Position numbers and translations under genes: made by a program. Source: an uncultured Lachnospiraceae bacterium (lineage in GTDB: Bacteria; Bacillota_A; Clostridia; Lachnospirales; Lachnospiraceae). Taken from it: a stretch of 34,393 nucleotides of DNA. Below the pieces are notes generated by a model that saw nothing but the letters and a program-made list of their open reading frames with translations, was not told where the DNA came from and did not search any database. This document shows positions 24,148 through 31,484 of this stretch, one piece after another (the stretch's first letter is position 1; the number at the start of each line of letters is the position of its first letter). Location: contig CAJUQU010000006.1 of the NCBI GenBank assembly GCA_910588595.1, forward strand, positions 1-34,393. Reading direction: 5' to 3'.

Positions 24148-25941
24148 ATGCACGTCATTACAGTGGGCAGCATCATAGAACGCGCCAGAAAAGAGCAGAA
24201 AGCAATCTCGCAGAAAACGCTGATCCAGGGAATCTGTTCTATACAGACTCTCTATGCGATCGAGACAAACCAGTACAAAACCGATATCCTGCTGGTGGAT
24301 ATTCTGTTGCAGCGTCTCGGAAAATCGCCCGACAAACTGGAGATCATCCTCTCGCAGGAGGCATACCAGCTTGTCCGCCAGCGGGATCTCATCGAAGAAG
24401 CAATCCTCCGGGGCAGGAAAGCACTCGCGGCTGCCGCGCTCGAAGCGTATCCAGCGCAGAACAATGTCAACCAGATGTACCAAAAAAGAATGCAGGCATG
24501 CCTGTCATACCGCATCGACAATGATCACGGGCACGCTGCCGAACTGATGCGGCACGCCATCGAACTGACCCTGCCGGACTTTTCTTATGAAAAGATCGAA
24601 GATTACCTGATCTCAACCGTTGAGATGGAAAATCTGCTCGCACTAGAACACGTGCAGTGTACCCGTGCCGCACAGTCAAACCTGCAGCCAGATACCAGAC
24701 ACCTGGAACTGTGCATGCAATACATCGACGATCACTTCACCGACAGCGAAGAACATGCTAAGATCTGTGCGAAATGCGCGTGGCTGCTCGCCAAAGCCTA
24801 TCTGGATCAGGGTCAGGCCGCACACGCAATGGTGATCTGTGAAAAGGGGATCAATGAACTGCGGAGCCATACCATGATCTATTTTATGTTACCGCTGCTC
24901 GAACTGATGGTACAGATCGGAACCAGGCTGGGCATGGCGCCTGAGCAGAACAGATATGTCAAATATCTTGAATCTCTGCGATTCGTGTGGGATTCCTATG
25001 CCCAGCCATGGTATCCCACCGACATGCTGCTTCACAATTGTTATCAAAAAGAGTACCACCTGGATCATGAGCTCATCAAGTCTGAACGGACTGCAAGAAA
25101 ACTAAGCCAGCAGGAACTGAGCGCTGGCATATACAAGAATGTTTCCTCCTTCTCGAACTTTGAAAAAGCAAAGGTAGCCCCAAATCGAAAAACGATTGAA
25201 AAACTGATGGAAAAGCTCAATATCGAGAGAGGGCTGTATAACGGCTTTGTGACCACAGATTCCTTTGAAGTCATGGAGCTGCGACATCAGCTCAATATCG
25301 CGCTGGCACATGATGAGTACCGGAAAGCCAAAGATCTGTTAGACCAGTTAAGGTCACAGCTGGATACAGCGATCGCCGGGAACAGGTATGTACTGGAAGA
25401 TGCCGAAATACTGATCGATAGAAAGCTGCAGAAGATCACTGCAGAAGCGGCTATCGAGCGGCAGCGGAAATTGTTTGAAAGCCTCCTCGATACCAAAAAG
25501 GAAAAACTTCGTCATATCCCGATGCGCAACGAAGTCCTGATCATCAACCATTACTGCGGGATCCTTATAGGATCAGGTCAAAAAAATAAGGCAGCTGATC
25601 TATATACACAAACGATCGGACAACTCCGAAGAAGCCACATAGATGTCAGGTACAGATATCGTTCTTTTTCACTGCTTTTATGTAATTATGTATATTGTCG
25701 CAGAGACCACTCTACTGTTTGTGAAGTATTGAGAAATGAATTGTTCTGTGGAAAATCTTCTGTACTTTCGTTTTGTTTGATAGACCTCCTTCATATATGG
25801 GGCAAGGAAGAAAAATCTGACCAGAAATGCATGAAATTATCAGAATCCATATATTATATAAGTGATTTATATAATTTTATTAATGAAAAAAAGAAATTTG
25901 ATGATTTTCTACTGAAAAAAGGAGTTAAAACAATACGTTAG
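24148..25941 (+). CDS. Two-HTH, helical-repeat regulator (RRNPP-like peptide receptor)
   Basis: 597-residue cytoplasmic regulator. Residues 4-62 form a Cro/C1-type helix-turn-helix (VGSIIERARKEQ ... TLYAIETNQYKTD). A long helical region with TPR-like character follows (residues 75-295). A second Cro/C1-type domain is at residues 306-362 (IKSERTARKLSQQELSAGIY, FSNFEKAKVAPNRKTIEKL), then a second helical region to the end. HTH plus TPR is the plan of RRNPP receptors (Rgg, PlcR, NprR), which bind re-imported peptides; two HTH units in one chain is unusual. AAAGGAG precedes the ATG. From about 25640 the gene turns strongly AT-rich, matching the peptide gene and operator after it. The stop overlaps the stop of the convergent peptide gene. 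It probably acts at the inverted repeat 26149-26207. Confidence 0.8.
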   Translation: MHVITVGSIIERARKEQKAISQKTLIQGICSIQTLYAIETNQYKTDILLVDILLQRLGKSPDKLEIILSQEAYQLVRQRDLIEEAILRGRKALAAAALEAYPAQNNVNQMYQKRMQACLSYRIDNDHGHAAELMRHAIELTLPDFSYEKIEDYLISTVEMENLLALEHVQCTRAAQSNLQPDTRHLELCMQYIDDHFTDSEEHAKICAKCAWLLAKAYLDQGQAAHAMVICEKGINELRSHTMIYFMLPLLELMVQIGTRLGMAPEQNRYVKYLESLRFVWDSYAQPWYPTDMLLHNCYQKEYHLDHELIKSERTARKLSQQELSAGIYKNVSSFSNFEKAKVAPNRKTIEKLMEKLNIERGLYNGFVTTDSFEVMELRHQLNIALAHDEYRKAKDLLDQLRSQLDTAIAGNRYVLEDAEILIDRKLQKITAEAAIERQRKLFESLLDTKKEKLRHIPMRNEVLIINHYCGILIGSGQKNKAADLYTQTIGQLRRSHIDVRYRYRSFSLLLCNYVYCRRDHSTVCEVLRNELFCGKSSVLSFCLIDLLHIWGKEEKSDQKCMKLSESIYYISDLYNFINEKKKFDDFLLKKGVKTIR

Positions 25942-26096
25942 TTATTATTACTAATGTCATTACGTTCAGGCCATTCAGAACAAACAGCAATTGATTCTTC
26001 ATATATTGAAGCTTTGCAATCCGTTGCAGATATTACCACAACCATGAGCAATGGCAAAAACACTGTTTTCAGTAAATTTTTAGCATACTTTTCCAT
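25938..26096 (-). CDS. 52-aa secreted-type peptide, candidate pheromone
   Basis: A short minus-strand gene. It begins MEKYAKNLLK, has a hydrophobic core (TVFLPLLMVVVISA, residues 11-24) and a polar tail containing two Cys (27 and 39) with SIAVCSEWPERND near the end. This is the shape of pro-peptides of RRNPP signalling systems, which are exported and trimmed to a short C-terminal signal. GGAGG (26107-26111) lies 10 bases before the ATG, and a promoter with 17-base spacing lies at 26125-26153. Its TAA overlaps the TAG of the regulator tail-to-tail, as in some Rgg/SHP pairs. Alternatives are a small membrane toxin or a bacteriocin. The mature peptide cannot be fixed from sequence. Confidence 0.65.
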   Translation of the reverse strand: MEKYAKNLLKTVFLPLLMVVVISATDCKASIYEESIAVCSEWPERNDISNNN

Positions 26097-26124
26097 AAAA
26101 TCACAACCTCCAAAAATTTTATAT

Positions 26125-26153
26125 ATTGTATACCACTTTCTTCGGTTTGTACA
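26125..26153 (-). promoter_or_regulatory. Promoter of the candidate pheromone gene
   Basis: On the minus strand TGTACA (26148-26153) and TACAAT (26125-26130) are 17 bases apart. The -35 box forms the outer end of the left arm of the operator repeat. Transcription would start about 22 bases before the peptide ATG. Confidence 0.6.
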
Positions 26154-26207
26154 TAACTTTTCGCTTGATTAAATTTTTCCAAAATATTAAAGCGAAAAGT
26201 TATATAC
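26149..26207. promoter_or_regulatory. Large inverted-repeat operator shared by divergent promoters
   Basis: Arms at 26149-26166 (GTACATAACTTTTCGCTT) and 26190-26207 (AAGCGAAAAGTTATATAC) are inverted copies with one mismatch, separated by 23 bases. The centre is at 26178. The pheromone -35 (26148-26153) and the RiPP -35 (26203-26208) are at equal distance from it. Each arm therefore touches one RNA polymerase site. The most likely binder is the regulator encoded at 24148. Confidence 0.75.
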
Positions 26208-26230
26208 AAAATTTTCCATCCGTGTATAAT
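26203..26230 (+). promoter_or_regulatory. Promoter of the RiPP operon
   Basis: TATACA (26203-26208, weak -35) and a perfect TATAAT (26225-26230) with a 16-base spacer. A poor -35 inside an operator arm suggests that an activator is needed. The start would be near 26237. Confidence 0.65.
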
Positions 26231-26295
26231 CAAATCTATCCAAGGCGCGCATGCGACAAATGACTATGGAAATACATGAAAGGAAGACTAATACA

Positions 26296-26382
26296 ATGAA
26301 AGTTATAAACAAACCAGACAAAAATAAGTTTCACGGACGTGACGTTGATATTAAGTGTCTCGTTGGTGCTATTATTAAGTAA
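26296..26382 (+). CDS. 28-aa RiPP precursor peptide
   Basis: Short peptide gene directly before the radical SAM maturase. It begins MKVINKPDKNKFHG and ends with DVDIKCLVGAIIK. The charged N-terminal part would serve as leader. The C-terminal core holds the only cysteine (Cys21), three residues after Asp18 (D-x-x-C), then a hydrophobic run and a final Lys. Radical SAM enzymes make thioether links from Cys to nearby residues in N-x-x-C and C-x3-D/E type precursors, so a Cys21-Asp18 ring is a candidate product (inference). AGGAAG precedes this ATG; in-frame ATGs at 26251 and 26266 have no ribosome site. It is not similar to the W-G-K, K-G-R or G-G-G type streptococcal precursors I know. Confidence 0.75.
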   Translation: MKVINKPDKNKFHGRDVDIKCLVGAIIK

Positions 26383-26408
26383 CATTAACAGCGCTTAATT
26401 ATCAATCG

Positions 26409-26436
26409 GGGGAAGATTTCATGCGAAATCTTCCCC
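26409..26436 (+). terminator. Hairpin between precursor and maturase genes
   Basis: GGGGAAGATTTC (26409-26420) and GAAATCTTCCCC (26425-26436) form a perfect 12-bp stem with a 4-base loop. ATTTAATT follows, a weak U-tract. It likely ends most transcripts after the precursor or protects its 3' end, leaving less mRNA for the enzyme and exporter genes. Confidence 0.75.
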
Positions 26437-26458
26437 ATTTAATTCAAGGAGAACATTC

Positions 26459-27646
26459 ATGAGAGAATCCATATTTAATTATCATTTCACCCTCAATAAT
26501 AAGAAATACATCTTCAACACCAACAACAGCGGTCTGCTGGAACAAAATCCTACAGGTTTTACCGACGAGGAGAACTTTTATCTGATTGAAAATAACTTTT
26601 TGGTAGATGATGCTCTGGATGAAGCTGCTGAACTGGAAAAAGAAATCAACCAAAACATCAAAAACGGGACTGACGACCTGCAGCTTACGATCGCCCTGAC
26701 CAACCAGTGCAATTTCAAATGTATCTATTGTTCGCAGGACAAGAATGAAAAAATGATGACAAAAGAAACCGCATGTGATATACTTAGTAAAATCGAAAAG
26801 ATACTGACGATTCGCAAATATCAATCTGTACACATACACTATTTTGGCGGCGAGCCGCTAATGAATATCCCCGTACTGCTCTATCTTGATGGACACCTGA
26901 AAGAGATCTGCGCATTACACGAGGTTCCATATCGTTCCCATATCACCACAAATGGATCTCTCCTTAACGATGAAATACTGGAAAAAGTAGGTTTTCACTC
27001 CATACAGCTGACCTTTGACGGAATGGAACAGACGCACAACCACTTTAGAGTTTCTGATTCTTTTCATTTTCAGGAGGAATTGGATCTCATCAGAAGGGTT
27101 CTCGTCAAAACACAGGCATCTGTCGTCTTTCGCATGAACATATGCCGCCAAAACAGAGCGGATGCCTTGAAACTGCACCGCTATATCATTGAGACATTTG
27201 GCAGTGAACGGATCAAAATCGCACCAAATCCAATGGTCAGATTTCATAAAAACGATCCCTTTGATATGCTGACTCCCAATGAATTTGCAGACACCCTGTT
27301 TCAAATCCGGCAGCTAATGGACATACTGACTGGTGAATTTGACCTCCCCACGCCAAAGCCACTTCCCTGCGGCTTTCCCTATGGAAATGCATACGCCATC
27401 AATCCTGATGGAAGCTGCGGTTTCTGCAGTAGTTTCCAGAACGGAAAAACCAAATTTTCAGATGTTGACATCTCTGCCAAAAGAGAACTTAAGTTCCGTA
27501 CAGAATGCAGAACCTGCAAATGCCTGCCGCTGTGTCTCGGCGGATGCCCGGCACAGACAGAACAGGACACCGAATGCTGTATCCCGGAAAAATATCGAAT
27601 GCAGGATATTATCGCACACTACATAGCCAGGATGCAGCCAGCATGA
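26459..27646 (+). CDS. Radical SAM/SPASM peptide maturase
   Basis: 395-residue enzyme expected to crosslink the precursor encoded just upstream. The N-terminal 75 residues are a non-catalytic domain that may bind the leader. The radical SAM cluster is CNFKCIYC (Cys84, 88, 91), followed by HYFGGEP (residues 127-133) as the SAM-binding GGE motif. The C-terminal SPASM region (residues 304-374) has ten Cys, including CRTCKCLPLCLGGC, enough for two auxiliary iron-sulphur clusters. The family makes thioether or carbon-carbon links in RiPPs. AAGGAG precedes the ATG. It is followed 27 bases later by the exporter gene. The exact bond made is not predictable from this sequence. Confidence 0.92.
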   Translation: MRESIFNYHFTLNNKKYIFNTNNSGLLEQNPTGFTDEENFYLIENNFLVDDALDEAAELEKEINQNIKNGTDDLQLTIALTNQCNFKCIYCSQDKNEKMMTKETACDILSKIEKILTIRKYQSVHIHYFGGEPLMNIPVLLYLDGHLKEICALHEVPYRSHITTNGSLLNDEILEKVGFHSIQLTFDGMEQTHNHFRVSDSFHFQEELDLIRRVLVKTQASVVFRMNICRQNRADALKLHRYIIETFGSERIKIAPNPMVRFHKNDPFDMLTPNEFADTLFQIRQLMDILTGEFDLPTPKPLPCGFPYGNAYAINPDGSCGFCSSFQNGKTKFSDVDISAKRELKFRTECRTCKCLPLCLGGCPAQTEQDTECCIPEKYRMQDIIAHYIARMQPA

Positions 27647-27673
27647 TATCCATAAACTGAGGAGGTTTCTACT

Positions 27674-29248
27674 ATGAAAACCAAACAATTGAAAAAATAT
27701 CCCTTTCCCATCTTGATGATGGCTGTCACGTTCGGCATATCCCTGCTGCTCCCTTATCTGTCCGGCTATCTGATCGATAACCTTCTCGCATCCCGCGACA
27801 CCGAAAAACTGTGGGGCTGGTTCTTCATAACTTTTCTCACTGTGGTCACAAGCATGGGATTCACATTTTTTTTCTGCAACTATAATCTCAACCGATTCAT
27901 CGTCATAAACAGCCGGATCCTGCAGAACAAAGCCATAGCGGATATCCTGCATATGAATCCGTCCCTGTTTTCCAAAAAGGATAAAGGCTATTACTACAAT
28001 CTCTGCACCAACAGCTGCACAAGTTATTCCGAGGTGCACGAGGAAATGTACTGCAACCTGATCGGCAATTTATTATATGTCATCGCGCTGCTTGCAGTCA
28101 TCTCCTGCACAAACTGGATCTTTGGCATCTTTTTCCTGATTTATGGCATCCTGCTCGCCGTCATCTCCCTGTATGGCTCCAGACCGTTGTTTGATATGCA
28201 GAAAGACGTGCTGACACGCCAGGATTCTTTTTTGTCAGAAAACAGGAATATCATCGAAAACAAGCTGGGAATCAACGCACTGCACACAGAGGCTTTCTTT
28301 CAGGAAGAATTTGGCAAATGCTGCAGCCATTATACCAAATATGTCCTAAAATACAAATTCTGGTATTATGTATGTGTCTATGCCCCCACCATGATCAACA
28401 AGATCTTTGGTGTCGTATATCTCTTTATCGCAGCGCTGCTCGTGTTCCGCGGCTCGGTCACAGTCGGTATCCTGATGATGGGGTACCAGTATCTGGAATC
28501 CTTTTCGGAACCGATCGCAACCGTATGCAATATCCTGACGCGCTACAAATCCAACAAGATCCACGTTGACCGCGTCGACCAGTTATCCATAGATGCCGAG
28601 CAGGAAAGCGAGACAGAGAAATATAAAACAGACCAGGAAGCGCTCTTCCTGGCAGAATCTTTTGACTTTTATAAAGGCGGCCAGCCGGACGATTTCCTCT
28701 ATCACATTGACTCCCTCTCTCTAAAAAAGAACGGCTTGTACGTGATCAAGGGGGAGAACGGCAGCGGGAAAAGCATGCTGCTGAACCTCATGCTCGGAAA
28801 TGTCAGCCCGGAGCATTCCAGGGGAATCTTCTCGCTCACCCGGGACATTCATGATACAGCCTTTCTCACGTATCCTTTTTTTGCTGTCAATGGCAGTTTT
28901 GACGACAATCTCTTTGGGATCACAAAGAATGAAGCGCTGCTCCGGACGCTCAACATTGACTTCGCAGACAAAGAAATCACAAACAATCCCATCAATCTAA
29001 GCTACGGACAGCAGCAGAAGCTCGCCCTGTTGCGCGTATTTGGGACAGACCAGCCGACGCTTTTTCTCGATGAACCGCTGTCCAATCTGGACGCGGAAAC
29101 ACAAAGCCAGGTAATTGACTATATCAAATCGTTAAAAGGGAAAAAGACGCTCCTCGTCGTCATGCACAGCGATGAACTTGACGACTCCGCTGACGGCATC
29201 CTGTGGATCAATGACCATAAAATGATCCTGAACAAACATGTTTCGTGA
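27674..29248 (+). CDS. ABC exporter of the RiPP operon (fused membrane and ATPase domains)
   Basis: 524-residue half-transporter. The first 310 residues hold about six membrane helices (FPILMMAVTFGISLLLPYLSG onward). The ATPase domain has Walker A GENGSGKS (about residue 359), signature LSYGQQQK (about 441), Walker B TLFLDEPLSNLD (about 461) and the H-loop VVMHS (about 495). There is no N-terminal C39 peptidase domain, so leader removal must be done by another protease. It probably works as a dimer to export the mature RiPP. GAGGAGG precedes the ATG. Last gene of the operon. Confidence 0.92.
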   Translation: MKTKQLKKYPFPILMMAVTFGISLLLPYLSGYLIDNLLASRDTEKLWGWFFITFLTVVTSMGFTFFFCNYNLNRFIVINSRILQNKAIADILHMNPSLFSKKDKGYYYNLCTNSCTSYSEVHEEMYCNLIGNLLYVIALLAVISCTNWIFGIFFLIYGILLAVISLYGSRPLFDMQKDVLTRQDSFLSENRNIIENKLGINALHTEAFFQEEFGKCCSHYTKYVLKYKFWYYVCVYAPTMINKIFGVVYLFIAALLVFRGSVTVGILMMGYQYLESFSEPIATVCNILTRYKSNKIHVDRVDQLSIDAEQESETEKYKTDQEALFLAESFDFYKGGQPDDFLYHIDSLSLKKNGLYVIKGENGSGKSMLLNLMLGNVSPEHSRGIFSLTRDIHDTAFLTYPFFAVNGSFDDNLFGITKNEALLRTLNIDFADKEITNNPINLSYGQQQKLALLRVFGTDQPTLFLDEPLSNLDAETQSQVIDYIKSLKGKKTLLVVMHSDELDDSADGILWINDHKMILNKHVS

Positions 29249-29264
29249 TCCTCTCTCGACATTC

Positions 29265-29292
29265 AGCGGCTGTCCTGTCAGGGACAGCCGCT
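29265..29292. terminator. Hairpin after the RiPP operon
   Basis: AGCGGCTGTCC (29265-29275) pairs with GGACAGCCGCT (29282-29292). The 11-bp GC-rich stem lies between the convergent exporter and anti-sigma genes. The U-run is weak on both strands. Confidence 0.65.
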
Positions 29293-29300
29293 TGCTCATC

Positions 29301-30665
29301 CTATGCCCCCGTCTCGACCACGGTCTTGAACAGCGCGCGCTCCTCCAGCACTTCCTGGAAGCTCCTGCCCAGATCGTTCCCCGGAATGCCATAGCCCTTG
29401 ATCTCGTTCATGTACGCATCGTAGTCACAGATGTAGATGTACACCCTGGAGATGTCATGCCCTGCGATCGCAAGCGCGCTGCTGCTGTAGCCGCTGCTCT
29501 CGATCTTATTGCCGTTTGCGTCGAGCGCTACCGCGATGATGTCTTCACCCTCGGTCGTGTTCAGCGTCATTTCCACCGCTGACAGTTCGATGCTCCTGAC
29601 TCCGATGCCTGCCTCGTTCGTCTGGTTGACCTCGATCACGCGGGATGCGCTGTCCTTTTGTGTGATCGTCAGATCGTAACTCCAGCTTCCCTCCTGCCAC
29701 CAGTTCTCATATTTGTTGGGATAATCAAAGCACTCCTGCGGCAGTGTCTTCATGTACGCCTGCCATTCCTCGTCGCTCATGTTATCCAGCTCCTCCCCGG
29801 ACTTTTGTCCCTCCGACGGGAACGGGAGCGGCTGTGCCAGATCCCCGACTATGCTGGAAATGTCGAGTTTCATGGTGAACGTCTGGGGGATCTCATACTC
29901 ATCCACATACTGTGCATAATTCTCACTCGTCAGCAGCAGCTCCTCTCCTGCCGCAACCGCTTCCTCGTACGCCTGTATGTATTTGCGCTCATCTTTATTG
30001 ATCTCTGAATAGTCGATCCGCAGGATCCCCTCAAACGTCTGCGCGTCCACGAATTTCCCCTCGATCAGGCGCAATGACTGAATGGTATCGGAGCGGAACG
30101 AATACTGTTCGACCGTCTTCAGCGACAGGCTCTGCGTCCCGTCTGTAAAGAGCGCCATCTCCGGGAACGCCTGCGCATTCTTGACATTCACGCCGATGTA
30201 CACCGCCTGATTCGTGGCGTACTGCTCCGTCAGCGTGATCGTGATATCCCCCGACGTCTTCTGATAGACCGTCGTATCACGCACGCCCTCCTCGCCGGAC
30301 GCCTCCTCATCCTTTGACGCGTCCCCGCCTTCCTGGTACAATACCACTGTATCTTCTTTGGGAAGCTGTCCGAACGAAAAGATATCCGCGATCCTGGAAA
30401 ATATGCCTCCCAGCACCGGAATCCCGCTCGCCAGCACCGGATTCATGACGCAGAACGTCACCATCAGCGCAAACACCGCCGCAACACTTCCGATTCCCAC
30501 ACTTATTTTTTTGATTATATTTAATTTATTCGTGCTCTTTGTTCCGCCCTTTCCAGCACTTGCATTTCTGATCATCCGATATGCCTCCTCCACCTTCGCA
30601 TCAATGATTTCACTCGGTTCCAGATCAGCCCCCAGGATTCTTCTCAGTTCACTTTCATGCATCAT
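29301..30665 (-). CDS. DUF4179-type membrane anti-sigma factor
   Basis: 454-residue single-pass protein. The N-terminal 45 residues are cytosolic (HESELRRILGADLEPSEIIDAKVEEAY). A membrane helix follows at about 55-75 (ISVGIGSVAAVFALMVTFCV), then the MNPVLASGIPVLGGIFSRI segment that marks DUF4179 proteins, and a large extracellular beta-rich domain. It is encoded 52 bases after an ECF-like sigma factor gene, and its N-terminus is expected to hold that sigma factor at the membrane. The start is at 30665 or 30662 (adjacent ATGs, AAGGAG upstream). The sensed signal is unknown. Confidence 0.85.
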   Translation of the reverse strand: MMHESELRRILGADLEPSEIIDAKVEEAYRMIRNASAGKGGTKSTNKLNIIKKISVGIGSVAAVFALMVTFCVMNPVLASGIPVLGGIFSRIADIFSFGQLPKEDTVVLYQEGGDASKDEEASGEEGVRDTTVYQKTSGDITITLTEQYATNQAVYIGVNVKNAQAFPEMALFTDGTQSLSLKTVEQYSFRSDTIQSLRLIEGKFVDAQTFEGILRIDYSEINKDERKYIQAYEEAVAAGEELLLTSENYAQYVDEYEIPQTFTMKLDISSIVGDLAQPLPFPSEGQKSGEELDNMSDEEWQAYMKTLPQECFDYPNKYENWWQEGSWSYDLTITQKDSASRVIEVNQTNEAGIGVRSIELSAVEMTLNTTEGEDIIAVALDANGNKIESSGYSSSALAIAGHDISRVYIYICDYDAYMNEIKGYGIPGNDLGRSFQEVLEERALFKTVVETGA

Positions 30666-30717
30666 ATCATTCTCCTTCTCTCACCGCATTCTGACTGTGT
30701 ACAGGTGCGCTGTCCTG

Positions 30718-31239
30718 TCAGGCAAACTTGTCAGCCTTGCCTTCCAATGAGTCGCGCAGCTGCTCCTTGCCGCGGTGCAGCCTGCTCTTGACCGTATTTT
30801 CGTTCATATCGAGAGCCTGCGCGATCTCCCTGACCGTAAACTGCTCCCCAAAATACAACTGGAAGATCACCCTGCTGTCATCCGGCAGCACGGAGAGCAT
30901 CTCGCGAAACTCCACATCCGCCTTTCCGGCATCGCAGACTGCCTCCTCGCTGTAGTCCTCCAGATACGCTTTGCGCTGGTTTGACCGATACTTTTTCGTA
31001 CATCTGTTGATCAGGATCCGGACAATCCATGTCCTGAAATACTCCTCCCTTTTCAGGCTGCCTATGTGCTCGTAGGCATCTAGTATCGTGTCCTGCATGA
31101 CATCCGCGACATCCTCATCGTTCCTCAGATATCCAAGCGCAACCCGCCGCAGCGTCATTTTGCAGTCCTCGATCAGATTGATAAACGCATCCGCATCGCC
31201 GCGCCTTGCGCGTACCACCATTGTATTGAACGTATTCAT
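30718..31239 (-). CDS. ECF-type sigma-70 family factor
   Basis: 173-residue sigma factor with region 2 (YLRNDEDVADVMQDTILDAYEHI and FRTWIVRILINRC) and region 4 (LPDDSRVIFQLYFGEQFTVREIAQALDMNENTVKSRLHRGKEQL). The ATG at 31239 has GGAGGAGG upstream, so longer frames are rejected. Paired with the membrane anti-sigma encoded next. Such pairs in Clostridia answer to envelope stress. Target promoters cannot be named. Confidence 0.93.
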   Translation of the reverse strand: MNTFNTMVVRARRGDADAFINLIEDCKMTLRRVALGYLRNDEDVADVMQDTILDAYEHIGSLKREEYFRTWIVRILINRCTKKYRSNQRKAYLEDYSEEAVCDAGKADVEFREMLSVLPDDSRVIFQLYFGEQFTVREIAQALDMNENTVKSRLHRGKEQLRDSLEGKADKFA

Positions 31240-31430
31240 TTTCCTCCTCCGCTCTGTTCCGTACACCCGATATCCCCTGCAAGGCAGGCGCTGTGGGAAG
31301 TCAACCGTCACAGCTCCCTGTCATCTGACTATTCCGGGCGCACCGTCTCATTTGTTAGACCAAATCGATTCAGCTTTCATAGATTAGATACCGCATGACG
31401 CGATTTGGTTGCATCAGATTCCAGAAAGCA

Positions 31431-31459
31431 AAAAAAAGACCTTTTTTGGTCTTTCTTTT
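31431..31459 (-). terminator. Terminator of the aldo/keto reductase gene
   Basis: On the minus strand the AAAGACC arm (from GGTCTTT at 31448-31454) pairs with GGTCTTT (from AAAGACC at 31435-31441) across A6, with a run of T after it. Strong intrinsic terminator 30 bases past the stop codon. Confidence 0.85.
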
Positions 31460-31484
31460 GCACGCTTGCTTTTGCTTTTTTTAT

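Noticed and set aside
25954..26172. 72-codon plus-strand frame after the regulator
   Set aside because: It has no ribosome site and crosses the operator arm; the minus strand holds a better-supported peptide gene with a promoter and GGAGG.
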